Shown here one piece after another: positions 17,165 to 25,148 of a stretch of DNA of 64,000 bases (position 1 is its first letter; each line of letters begins with the position of its first letter). Below the pieces are notes generated by a model. The model searched no databases, was not told the origin of the DNA, and was given only the letters and a program-made list of their open reading frames with translations. The stretch comes from Streptomyces diastaticus subsp. diastaticus (GTDB lineage: Bacteria; Actinomycetota; Actinomycetes; Streptomycetales; Streptomycetaceae): NCBI RefSeq assembly GCF_011170125.1, contig NZ_BLLN01000005.1, positions 1 through 64,000 on the forward strand, written 5' to 3'. Position numbers and translations under genes: made by a program.

Positions 17165-17243
17165 AGTGACTCCAGACCTGCCAGACAACTCCGAAAGCAC
17201 CTGTAACCGCACCGGACACAGCAAGCGCAGACGTCCAACTCAT
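17165..17243 (-). pseudogene. N-terminal end of the IS-split hypothetical gene
   Basis: ATG 17243 opens MSWTSALAVSGAVTGAFGVV, a membrane-anchor-like start, followed by WQVWSH. It continues in phase into WLTGGRVQVF at 16277 once the IS and one AGT are removed. It encodes only 26 codons and cannot function alone. Confidence 0.65.
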
Positions 17244-17313
17244 GGTCAGCGAACGTATAGATGGGCCCGCGAACACACCAGAGGGCCTCCGGCAGCCCCT
17301 GGGTGCGTCGGGG

Positions 17314-18075
17314 TTACGGGCCAGGGCGTACGGCGGCGGCCGCAGTCCGCGCCTTCGGCAGCGCGATGCCCTGGGCCTGAGCCGTTACCCCAGGCCGTAG
17401 CGTCCACGGCACCGGGCTCGTCTCCATCAGCCACTCGTTCGACAGCGGCCGCCGCACGATGAAGCTCCGTACCGACCGGCAGACATCCCAACCCAACCCC
17501 GAGCACAGCTGGTTGTAGGAGGGGCCGTGGCCGTGCTCGGCCCGGAAGGCCACGGTGAACTCGGCTGCCTGCGGACCACGGTCAGGGTGTGCCTCCTTCC
17601 ACTCGCCGTAGGAGTTCTTGATCCACTTGGGGACGAACTGCGGCTGGACCCGCTCCATGAATGCGGCAGCGACCTGTCCCGGTTCGAGCGCGCACACGGC
17701 GCAAAACTCGACGGCCTCGGCGTGCCGCCGCAGCGCGGGGGGCGCCGCAGCGCGGGGGGCGCCGCAGCGCGGGGGGCGCCGCAGCGCGGGGGGCGCCGCA
17801 GCGCGGGGGGCGCCGCAGCGCGGGGGGCGCCGCAGCGCGGGGGGCGCCGCAGCGCGGGGGGCGCCGCGTTCTTCCACTTGGTCCAGGCGGCAGCGTCGAA
17901 CCGAACCGTCGACCTCGCGCGGCGCTCGACCTGCCCTTCGGCCTTCGCAGCCTCCGCCGTCCGCTCGCCTTCCAAGGGACGGAGCAATCCCGAATCGTGG
18001 GCCGGGTGCCGTCGGCCCGCCGCCGGACCGCCACTTCGAAGACGGTGGGCGCCGCCCACCGCACCGGCCTCCAGA
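17314..18075 (-). pseudogene. Mobile-element-type hypothetical gene thrown out of frame by a minisatellite
   Basis: The C-terminal part has good coding character: HAEAVEFCAVCALEPGQVAA, KWIKNSYGEWKEAHPDRGPQ, AEHGHGPSYNQLCSGLGWDV. The N-terminal part follows the helicase stop with GGAGG before a GTG near 18075, and leads into RFDAAAWTKWKNAA. Between them lie eight 17-bp repeats. With one repeat the two parts are in the same frame; with eight they are not. Near the 5' end two overlapping frames both look plausible, so the true start is uncertain. It lies just downstream of the helicase gene on the same strand. Function unknown. Confidence 0.55.
17728..17867. repeat. 17-bp tandem repeat, 8 full copies plus 4 bases
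   Basis: The unit CCGCAGCGCGGGGGGCG repeats exactly eight times from 17728 to 17863, followed by CCGC. The copies show no differences. It is almost pure G+C and lies within a coding gene. The unit length is not a multiple of three. Confidence 0.97.
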
Positions 18076-18086
18076 TCCGCCTGAGG

Positions 18087-20702
18087 TCATCGCGCGGCGC
18101 CTTCCTCCGCCGCCCATTCGTGTCCGAGGTCGACGAGTTCGGCGCGCTGGTGTGCAGTGAGCTTGGCGCGTCGCGCCTTGGTGTTGCTGAACCAGACGCC
18201 GACCGCGACCGTGGCCCCGTCGGGCATGGTCTCGACCTCGGCTCGCGGCGGGGTGAGGCGGCCCGTGCGGGCGATGTACTGGCGTAGTGCCGCGACGCCC
18301 CGGGGGAAACCCTTGGATGGCGTCGGGATAGTGGAGCTAGGCGGGGCCGGAGCAGGGACGGTCTCGGCGACCGGCAGTGCGGGGCTGGCGGGCGGCGTCG
18401 TTGGTGTGCGTGGGCTGAGGCCGAGCTTGGTGAGGAGCTCGATCTGTCCGGGCATCAGGGTGTTCCAGACCTCGGGGTCGGTCTGGTGGTGCAGCCATTT
18501 GCCGACGTCCATAGCGTGGACGGTGAGGCCGGGGAACACGGTGACGGGGCCGGGCTCTTCGCGGAGGAGGGTGCGGGCGGCCGTGTAGTGGCGCTGCCAC
18601 TCCACAGGCCAGTCGGGGTTCCAGTAGGGGTCGATCGCGGTGAGGGCGTCGCGGCGGAGACGGGCGCGTTCGGGGTCGGTGCCCAGTCCGCCGGGCTTGC
18701 GAAGGTGCGCGAGCCACTGCCCGACCGGTACGTCGTCGATCACCGCGCTCCTGGGCGCCGCGAGGGTGGCGTACTTCGCGTAGTAGCGTCGCGCGGCCGG
18801 AAGCTTTTTCCAGAACGCGGCGTCGGCGACGGACCAGATCATTCCGTAGTCGTCGAGGAGCTTGGCGCGCCAGGCTTTGATGGTCCCTTCGACGAACGCG
18901 CGCCGCTGCTCGCTGGTCCAGGAGCCCAGGGGGTAAGTGCCGCCGCCGGGGTCGTCTACGACGGTGTCGATGGGGATGTGCGCGTGGCCGTGGTGGTCGG
19001 CCCACTCGCGGAAGCGCTCGAAGCCCTGGAGCCAGGTAGTGGAGTCGGGCTGGAGGACGCGGGTGCGCAGGAACGCGGCGAGGACATCGGGGTTGCGGGG
19101 GAGGGAGAAGTGCAGCAGTGGCATGTTCGCCGTAGCAGCGTCCCTTGGCGGCTGGGTGCCGGTGGTCTGCTTTTCGCTGGTGTCGTCGGTGGCGGGGGTG
19201 TCCTCGGCGGTCTTCGGGCTGGCGGCGGGTTCGGCCTGGGGGTCGAGGTTGAGGGTGGGGGTGCTCGCTCCGCGCTGGGTGGTGCGTTGCGGCAGCATCC
19301 GCTCCAGGATGTTTTCGTCGTACGCGCGCAGCCCCTGGAGCACGGCGACGAGGGGGCGGTAGCTCGGGGAGGAGACCATGTGGTCGGGGTCTTCGCCGGG
19401 CTCCAGGAAGACGGGGACCACGATCCGGGCGACCTTGCCCTCTTCGGGCTCCTGGCGCAGTGCGCGGCCGATGATCTGGATGATCTGCACGGTGGACTGG
19501 CGGGTGTCGGCGAAGACGACCGCGTCGACGCCGCGGCGGCCTCTGATGTCGACGCCTTCGCCGAGGACCTGGCAGCTGCTCAGGAACGAGACGTCGCTGA
19601 CCCAGCCTTCGTGGTCCAGGCCGTCGGCGAACCGGTTCAAAACGGTGCGCCGGTGCTGGGCGGGGTGTTCGCCGCTGAGCCAGTCGGCGTGGACGCGTTT
19701 GGGATAGGTGGCCGGGTCGCTCTCATACAGTTCTGCGGCCGTGGCCGGCAGAGCCCGGGCAAAGGACATGGCCTCTGCGGTGAGGGTGTGGAAGGTCATC
19801 ACGCTGCGGACCCCGGTGAGGTCGGTGTACTTCAGCAGGGCGGCCTGGAGAGCGGCCAGGCGTCGGCCGCGGAACTCTTCGCGGGAGGCCGTCGAGCCGG
19901 GGGGCTCGGGGTCGCGGATCTCCAGGACGTCGACCTCGAAGCGCGCAAGGATCGCCTTCTCGATTGCCTCCATCAGGCCGAGGTCGTGGAGTACGGGCCC
20001 GAAGATCGCGGGGTCGTTCATCGAGGCGATCGGACGTGCCAGGCCGCCCGTCGCCGTTGCGGAGGTGTCCCACAGGCGCGGGGTGGCGGTCATGTAGAGA
20101 CGCCGGGCCGCGGGGATGCGGTCCTGATCGTGCACGGCGGTCCACGCCTTGTCGAGGTCCCCGGCGAAGTGGTGCGCCTCGTCGATCACGAGGAGGTCGA
20201 AGGGGCGCAGCCGCTGGCCGTAGGTGCCGCGCATCGCCTCCTCCAGGACGCTCAGGGCGAGTTCGGTCTCGTCCTGGTCGTCGGCGAGGCCCTGGGGGGA
20301 AAGGCTGGCGTTGGTCGCGAACATGAGCGTGGGCTGGTCCCTGGTCCACAGCGCCAGCTGGGTCGGGTTGGTCGTGCAGCGCACGTCCAGGCTCTCCAGC
20401 AACGGGGCGGTGCCGAGGTGGCACACGGCGACCCCGGGCGTGCGGTGCCCGGCCCGGCGCCAGGACTGCACGGTCTGGGTCAGCAGGTCCAGCGTGGGCA
20501 CCAGCACCCCGGTCAGCCCGCGGGGGGCCAGTTTCAGAGCGGCGACAGCCGCCGAGACCGTCTTGCCGGTGCCGGGCGCCGAACAGAGCTGTCCGCGTAG
20601 GCCTCGGGCAGGCTGATCCCCGTTTCGGGCCCCATGAAGGCCGTCGATAAGTGCGGGAACTGCCTCTTTCTGGTGCCGCCGGAGCCGAAGAACCTCTCCC
20701 AC
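18087..20702 (-). CDS. DEAD/DEAH-box helicase with C-terminal helicase-associated domains
   Basis: An 871-residue protein from GTG 20702. The Walker A motif SAPGTGKT is at 41-48, DEAH (LLVIDEAHHF) near 175, TATPRL follows, and motif VI QIIGRALRQ lies near 409. After a Pro/Thr-rich linker come repeats of the helicase-associated type, with LGSWTSEQRRAF and VGQWLAHLRK as hallmarks. Proteins with this layout are frequent on Streptomyces linear plasmids and near chromosome ends. The neighbouring Tap/Tpg-like pair fits such an origin. The role on DNA is not known. Confidence 0.85.
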   Translation of the reverse strand: MGEVLRLRRHQKEAVPALIDGLHGARNGDQPARGLRGQLCSAPGTGKTVSAAVAALKLAPRGLTGVLVPTLDLLTQTVQSWRRAGHRTPGVAVCHLGTAPLLESLDVRCTTNPTQLALWTRDQPTLMFATNASLSPQGLADDQDETELALSVLEEAMRGTYGQRLRPFDLLVIDEAHHFAGDLDKAWTAVHDQDRIPAARRLYMTATPRLWDTSATATGGLARPIASMNDPAIFGPVLHDLGLMEAIEKAILARFEVDVLEIRDPEPPGSTASREEFRGRRLAALQAALLKYTDLTGVRSVMTFHTLTAEAMSFARALPATAAELYESDPATYPKRVHADWLSGEHPAQHRRTVLNRFADGLDHEGWVSDVSFLSSCQVLGEGVDIRGRRGVDAVVFADTRQSTVQIIQIIGRALRQEPEEGKVARIVVPVFLEPGEDPDHMVSSPSYRPLVAVLQGLRAYDENILERMLPQRTTQRGASTPTLNLDPQAEPAASPKTAEDTPATDDTSEKQTTGTQPPRDAATANMPLLHFSLPRNPDVLAAFLRTRVLQPDSTTWLQGFERFREWADHHGHAHIPIDTVVDDPGGGTYPLGSWTSEQRRAFVEGTIKAWRAKLLDDYGMIWSVADAAFWKKLPAARRYYAKYATLAAPRSAVIDDVPVGQWLAHLRKPGGLGTDPERARLRRDALTAIDPYWNPDWPVEWQRHYTAARTLLREEPGPVTVFPGLTVHAMDVGKWLHHQTDPEVWNTLMPGQIELLTKLGLSPRTPTTPPASPALPVAETVPAPAPPSSTIPTPSKGFPRGVAALRQYIARTGRLTPPRAEVETMPDGATVAVGVWFSNTKARRAKLTAHQRAELVDLGHEWAAEEGAAR

Positions 20703-20956
20703 TGCTGCGCCTCACTTCCCCACCAACAGGTGAATTGAGAGAAATTCTTCAGAGAGATATCCGCTCAGCCCGGAGCTCTAACCAATACATCGAGCGCAGG
20801 CCGGGCGGACACCGCGGAGCGCTCTTTCAGGCGCCTTCCCTTGCTGGCGCTTCAAGACACCACATCCGTCAACGAGTGTCCAATCAGAGCCCGATGTATC
20901 CTCAGCAGCGTCCAATGCTCGCCTAACAGCTGCCCAATCTCTGTAAACTGAGGGGC
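20703..20956. other. Divergent regulatory region between helicase and Tap-like gene
   Basis: No coding frame is supported here. The right half has lower GC and short repeats of the form TCCAAT/CCCAAT (at about 20879, 20910 and 20934) just before the Tap-like gene. These could be operator or iteron-like sites; the observation is weak. Confidence 0.35.
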
Positions 20957-22363
20957 ATGGATGCAGCTAACGACCCCGTAGCAGCCCTTCTCGAAGAAGC
21001 ACGCCGACGCAAGACCATGCCGCCGCCCGCCGAGCGCCAACGCCTTCGAGAGGCAGCCGGGTTGACTCGCGGCCAGGTCGCCGAAGCGTGCCAGGTCGGC
21101 CGCCAGACGATCGCGAACTGGGAGGAGGGAAAGACCATCCCCCAGCCGCCCGGCGCCACGGCCTACGCACGCCTCCTCGACGGCCTCAAGGAACTCCACC
21201 CCACCCCGACGGAACCCCGCCCGGCCCCGGCCGCCGGGGACGAGACCGCCCCCCGGCCCGACGACAGGGTCTCCCCCCAGCCGGAGCCCGTGACCACACC
21301 GGCCCCTCCCCACGCGGCCGCGCTGTCACCCACCCCTGCACCGAACCGCACCCGGCCTCAGCGCAGGGCCCGTTCGTCCGCACACGCCCAAGACGCCTCC
21401 ACAGGACTCATCACCGCCAGCGTCCACGAGGAGCTGGAGAAGGCCGGCGGCGACGTCGACGCCGCCCAGGCGGCCCTCATCAAGCGCGCCATCGACGACG
21501 TCATGATTCTCTGGCGCGACCTGCGCGCCACGGGCCGCTACGAGTACACCGCCTACCCGGCCCTTCCCGAGATCTTCAAGAAGCCCTCGAAGAAGGAACC
21601 GGACCAGATCTGGGAAGCCCGCCCCGGTTTCCGCCACCCCGACTACTCCCTGCGCGCCCACGGCGACACCCTCGTCACCGCCCTGGACGCCAACGCCGCC
21701 TACCTGTCCGCGATGAAGTGCTGGCTGCCGATCGGCAAGCTCGAACACAGCGCCGGCACCGACGGCGTCGACCCCAAGCGCTCCGGTGTCCACCTCATCA
21801 CCCCCGCACCCTGGAACCACCGCCACCTGCCCAACCCCCTCGGTGACCGCGACACCGAGGGCGCCCTGTGGGTCACCGACGCCACCCTGCGCCTCCTGCT
21901 GCGACTGTCCGGGCCCAAGTACGGGCTGACCGAGCAGCCCACCGTCCACGAGTCCTGGACCTCCCACGCCACCGAGAATTTCCTCGACGCGCTCCGCAAG
22001 GCCCTCACCGCCGCCCGCGCGACGGCCATCGCCAACGACGACACCCTCACCACCGAGTACGTGAAGGCCATGTACTCGAAGTTCATCTCGACCATGGGGG
22101 AGTCGATCCACAACCGCGAGATCAAGCGGCCCGACTGGATGCACATCATCCACAGCCAGGCGTACGCCAACCTCTGGGGCAAGGCCTACAAGGCCCACCA
22201 GGCCGGCCTGGAGATCGTCCTCATGGCCGGCACCGACGAACTCCACGTCACCGGCGACTGGCGCCAGGTCTTCACCGAAGGCCGCGGCGTCTCGGAGATG
22301 AAGATCAAGTACGGAGACTCCAAGGCGTCCGGCGAATACGTCGTCGGCAGGGTCACCCGCTGA
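20957..22363 (+). CDS. Tap-like telomere-associated protein with XRE helix-turn-helix
   Basis: The 468-residue protein starts at ATG 20957. Residues about 20-75 (PPPAERQRLREAAGLTRGQV, QTIANWEEGKTIPQPP) closely follow the N-terminal helix-turn-helix of Streptomyces Tap. A Pro/Ala-rich linker follows, then a domain beginning VTALDANAAYLSAMK that parallels the DVN-A region of Tap. It is much shorter than classical Tap (about 740 residues), with the middle missing. Tap binds telomeric single-stranded ends and recruits terminal protein. The stop overlaps the next start (TGATG). It may be a diverged Tac/Tap type. Confidence 0.65.
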   Translation: MDAANDPVAALLEEARRRKTMPPPAERQRLREAAGLTRGQVAEACQVGRQTIANWEEGKTIPQPPGATAYARLLDGLKELHPTPTEPRPAPAAGDETAPRPDDRVSPQPEPVTTPAPPHAAALSPTPAPNRTRPQRRARSSAHAQDASTGLITASVHEELEKAGGDVDAAQAALIKRAIDDVMILWRDLRATGRYEYTAYPALPEIFKKPSKKEPDQIWEARPGFRHPDYSLRAHGDTLVTALDANAAYLSAMKCWLPIGKLEHSAGTDGVDPKRSGVHLITPAPWNHRHLPNPLGDRDTEGALWVTDATLRLLLRLSGPKYGLTEQPTVHESWTSHATENFLDALRKALTAARATAIANDDTLTTEYVKAMYSKFISTMGESIHNREIKRPDWMHIIHSQAYANLWGKAYKAHQAGLEIVLMAGTDELHVTGDWRQVFTEGRGVSEMKIKYGDSKASGEYVVGRVTR

Positions 22364-22941
22364 TGGCCAGCCGCTGGATGATCCTGGGCCACTACCAAGC
22401 CCGCGGCCAAGAAGGCTGGGAAGCCCTCGCCCAGGGCATCGAGGACATGGTCACCGGCATCAGCTCCAGCGTCGAGACCGAACGAGGCCTCGCCGCCCGC
22501 CTGCGCTACCTCACCACCTCCGACGCCGGGTACGAAGCCATGGACCGCGCCGGCATCCACGTCACCCCCAAGACCCTGATGGCCTGGCTCGCCGAAGAGG
22601 TCACCCCCAACCGCGCCAACCGAGCCCGCCTCGACGCCGCCTACTGGGACCTGCGCCGTCAGAACGTCGCAGCCGACCTCAAACGCCGACTCAACAACGA
22701 CGGCCGCGGAACCCGCCTCGAGGTCAACGGCGTCGACCAGTCCGCCGTCGAACGCCGCCACCAGCGCGACCTCCCGCCCCGTTCCGTCAACGTCCGAGGC
22801 ATCTGGGACCGCGCTGTCGACGCCTGGCTCGCCGAGGACGAGCACGAACTCGACGCCATCTGGGACGAGATCCTTGTCAACCACTTCGGAAGCGACCGCG
22901 ACAAGTACAGCAAGGTCTCCTCAATCGGCTGGTCCGCCTGA
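22363..22941 (+). CDS. Tpg-like terminal protein candidate
   Basis: The 192-residue protein starts at ATG 22363, coupled to the Tap-like gene. It has a basic helix-turn-helix-like segment (AGIHVTPKTLMAWLAEEVTP) followed by RARLDAAYWDLRRQNVAADL and KRRLNNDGRG. It ends in an acidic tail, LDAIWDEILVNHFG. Terminal proteins Tpg/Tpc share the order HTH, basic helix, acidic tail, and are always encoded right after Tap/Tac. Several Ser, Thr and Tyr residues could serve as the DNA-linked residue. Sequence identity to classical Tpg looks low, so the call rests mainly on order and context. Confidence 0.5.
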   Translation: MASRWMILGHYQARGQEGWEALAQGIEDMVTGISSSVETERGLAARLRYLTTSDAGYEAMDRAGIHVTPKTLMAWLAEEVTPNRANRARLDAAYWDLRRQNVAADLKRRLNNDGRGTRLEVNGVDQSAVERRHQRDLPPRSVNVRGIWDRAVDAWLAEDEHELDAIWDEILVNHFGSDRDKYSKVSSIGWSA

Positions 22942-22984
22942 ATGGGATTGATGTACGGATAGGTAACACCTGACCTGGCTCACT

Positions 22985-23873
22985 GAGCCTTTTCCATCAT
23001 CGGCCTGAGCTGGCCAGATGCAGGGCCAGGACGGCTTGGATGAGGGCGGTGATCCGGGTGGTGGAGCATCGGAGCTTCCGCAGGAGCCGCCAGGACTTGA
23101 GGGTGGCCATGGCGTGCTCGACGAGGGCACGGATCTTCGCGTGGGACCGGTTGACCGCCTGCTGGCCGGTGGAAAGGCTGTTCCAGCGCCCCCAGTACGG
23201 GGTGCGGACGGTGCCGCCGGCGCCGCGGTAGCCCTTGTCCGCCCAGCAGGTGACGTCGGCTTGGGCGAGGGCGTCGACGATGCCGTGTTCGCGGGCCGCG
23301 CGGATGTCGTGGACGGCCCCTGGCAGGGCCGCTGAGGCCCACAGCAGTCGGCCGAAGGGATCGGCGAGGACCTGCACGTTCATCCCGTGCTTCTTGTGTT
23401 TGCCCGAGTAGAAGGGGCGGTCGGCCGCGATGCGGTCGATCGGCAGAAGTGTGCCGTCGAGCAGGACGAACGCCTTCGTCGAAGCGGTGCGGACGGCGTC
23501 GGCCAGGGTGGGCGCGAGGTCGGCCAGGAGGTCCACGGCCTCGGTGACGTAGCGGTAGGCGGTCGTGGTCCCGACGCCGAAGCCGGCGGCCAGCTGGGCG
23601 TAGGTGTGTCCCACCCGCAGGTGAGCGAGCGCGAGAAGGGCCTGCCGGCCCGCGCCCAGCCGCCGCCACCGGGAGCCGATCGCACGATGGTGCGCCCGCA
23701 GTTGCCGTGCGAGGAAGCGCAGGGTGGAACTGGACACGTCGATGCCGGACGAGTAGACAAGCATGTGAAGCCTCTGGTGGAGACGGTTCTCTTGGTCGAA
23801 AACCCATCTACCAGGGGCTTCGCCTCGCTGTCAGGCCAACTGCTCAATCCGCACGGCAGGTTGGAAAAGGCTC
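22985..23873 (-). mobile_element. IS5-family insertion sequence, 889 bp, copy B
   Basis: Same ends as 9596-10484 (GAGCCTTTTCC...). Flanked by ACT at 22982-22984 and ACT at 23874-23876. Inverted relative to copy A. Confidence 0.92.
22997..23764 (-). CDS. IS5-family transposase, copy B
   Basis: An intact 255-residue transposase, identical to the one at 9705-10472 apart from one C-terminal residue. It has the same DDE landmarks. The near identity of the two copies with different target duplications points to recent, independent transposition. Confidence 0.92.
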   Translation of the reverse strand: MLVYSSGIDVSSSTLRFLARQLRAHHRAIGSRWRRLGAGRQALLALAHLRVGHTYAQLAAGFGVGTTTAYRYVTEAVDLLADLAPTLADAVRTASTKAFVLLDGTLLPIDRIAADRPFYSGKHKKHGMNVQVLADPFGRLLWASAALPGAVHDIRAAREHGIVDALAQADVTCWADKGYRGAGGTVRTPYWGRWNSLSTGQQAVNRSHAKIRALVEHAMATLKSWRLLRKLRCSTTRITALIQAVLALHLASSGR

Positions 23874-23902
23874 ACTGAGAAGCGGCCTGGAAGGATGTTG
23901 CA

Positions 23903-24196
23903 GTGCCCAAGCCGTATCCCAAGGAGTTCCGCGAGGACGTCGTGCGGGTCGCGCGCAACCGCGAGCCCGGCGTCATGCTGGAACAGATCGCCGCCGACTT
24001 CGGCATCCACCCGATCACGCTGTCGAAGTGGCTGCGCCGTGCCGACGCCGACGAGGGCGCCAGGCCCGCAACGGCGTCGGGCGAGTCGGCCGAGCTGGCC
24101 GAGGCCCGCAAACGCATCCGGCTCCTGGAGCAGGAGAATGAGGTTCTGCGGCGGGCTGCGGCGTATCTGTCGCAAGCGAACCCGCCGACAAAATGA
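23903..24196 (+). CDS. IS3-family OrfA (helix-turn-helix and leucine zipper)
   Basis: A 97-residue protein: a helix-turn-helix (QIAADFGIHPITLSKWLRRA) followed by a zipper-like helix (ELAEARKRIRLLEQENEVLR). This is standard IS3/IS911 OrfA architecture. It overlaps orfB (ATGATG at 24193). The gene appears intact, but its partner OrfB is broken. Confidence 0.9.
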   Translation: MPKPYPKEFREDVVRVARNREPGVMLEQIAADFGIHPITLSKWLRRADADEGARPATASGESAELAEARKRIRLLEQENEVLRRAAAYLSQANPPTK

Positions 24197-25082
24197 TGTA
24201 CCCGCTCGTCCGCGAGCTGGCCGCCGCCGCTGCCCCTTGCCGGGTGCCGGTGGCGGTGACGTGCCGGGTGCTCGGGCTGGCCCGCCATCCCTACTGCCGG
24301 TGGCTGTACCGGCCGGTCACCGACGCCGAGATCGCCGAGGCATACCGTGCCGATGCTCTGTTCGCCGCTCACCGTGACGATCCCGAGTTCGGTCACCGCT
24401 TCCTCCTCGACGAGGCCCATACCGCCGGTGAGCCCATGGCCGAGCGGACCGCCTGGCGGATCTGTCGTGACAACGGCTGGTGGAGTGCCTTCGGCAAACG
24501 AAGAGGCGGGCAAGAACGCCAAGGCCGGGCCGTCTGCCCACGATGACCGGGTGCGGCGGGACTTCACCGCTGCAGGGCCGAACCAGCTGTGGCTCACGGA
24601 CATCACTGAGCACGCCACCGGCGAGGGCAAGCTGTATCTGTGTGCCGTCAAGGACGTGTACTCCGGCCACATCGTGGGCTACTCCCATCGACGCCCGGAT
24701 GGAGTCCCGCCTCGCCGCGGCCGCGCTGGAGTCCGCCGTCGCCCGCCGCGGCCAGGTCGCCGACTGCGTGGTGCATTCGGCCCGCGGGACGCAGTTCCGC
24801 TCACGGAAGTTCGTGTCCGTTCTCGCACGTCACGACCTGGTCGGCTCCATGGGCCGGGTCGGTGCGGCCGGCGACAACGCGGCCATGGAGAGCTTCTTCG
24901 CGCTGCTCCAGAAGAACGTGCTCGACCGCCGCACCTGGGCCACCCGTCAGGAGCTGAGGATCGCGATCGTCACCTGGATCGAGCGCACCTACCACCACAG
25001 ACGGCGCCAGATCCGCCCGGGCCGATGGACGCCCGCCGAGTACGAAACCATCATGGCCCCTCACACAGCACTCGCTGCGTAA
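24193..25082 (+). pseudogene. IS3-family OrfB integrase, two frameshifts and a lost catalytic Asp
   Basis: Three successive frames are needed to follow the protein. The first runs to about 24490 (HRFLLDEAHTAGEPMAERTA, RICRDNGWWS). The second runs through QLWLTDITEHATGEGKLYLC and VKDVYSGHIVGYS. The third starts near 24695 (MESRLAAAALESAVARRGQV) and ends AEYETIMAP. In addition the second catalytic aspartate is missing: the expected HSDRGSQF reads HSARGTQF. The element cannot move by itself. Confidence 0.85.
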
Positions 25083-25148
25083 ACCCCCACTGTCACCCGA
25101 TCACGCAGCAGTCCCGGCCGTTGAATCAGTAGTTATATAAGGAGTTAG

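Larger units (their letters stand above)
23876..25130 (+). mobile_element. IS3-family element, decayed; ends approximate
   Basis: It holds an IS3-type orfA/orfB pair. The left end (TGAGAAGCGGCCTGG) and the right end, read inward (TGATTCAACGGCCGGG), are imperfectly inverted. The 889-bp IS has inserted right at its left border, so the exact limit is unclear. Confidence 0.65.

Noticed and set aside
17728..17867. CRISPR-like repeat array
   Set aside because: Units are 17 bp, directly adjacent and without spacers, so it is a minisatellite.
18486..20600. A 704-codon plus-strand frame opposite the helicase
   Set aside because: Gly/Ala/Val/Arg-rich antisense shadow; the minus-strand frame carries all helicase motifs.
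20703..20956. Telomeric palindromes next to the Tap/Tpg-like genes
   Set aside because: I looked for the nested palindromes of Streptomyces telomeres around 20.7-23 kb and found none, so no chromosome or plasmid end is claimed here.
9596..23873. Composite transposon bounded by the two 889-bp IS copies
   Set aside because: Each copy has its own matching target duplication (AAT and ACT). A composite transposition would give one duplication at the outer ends.
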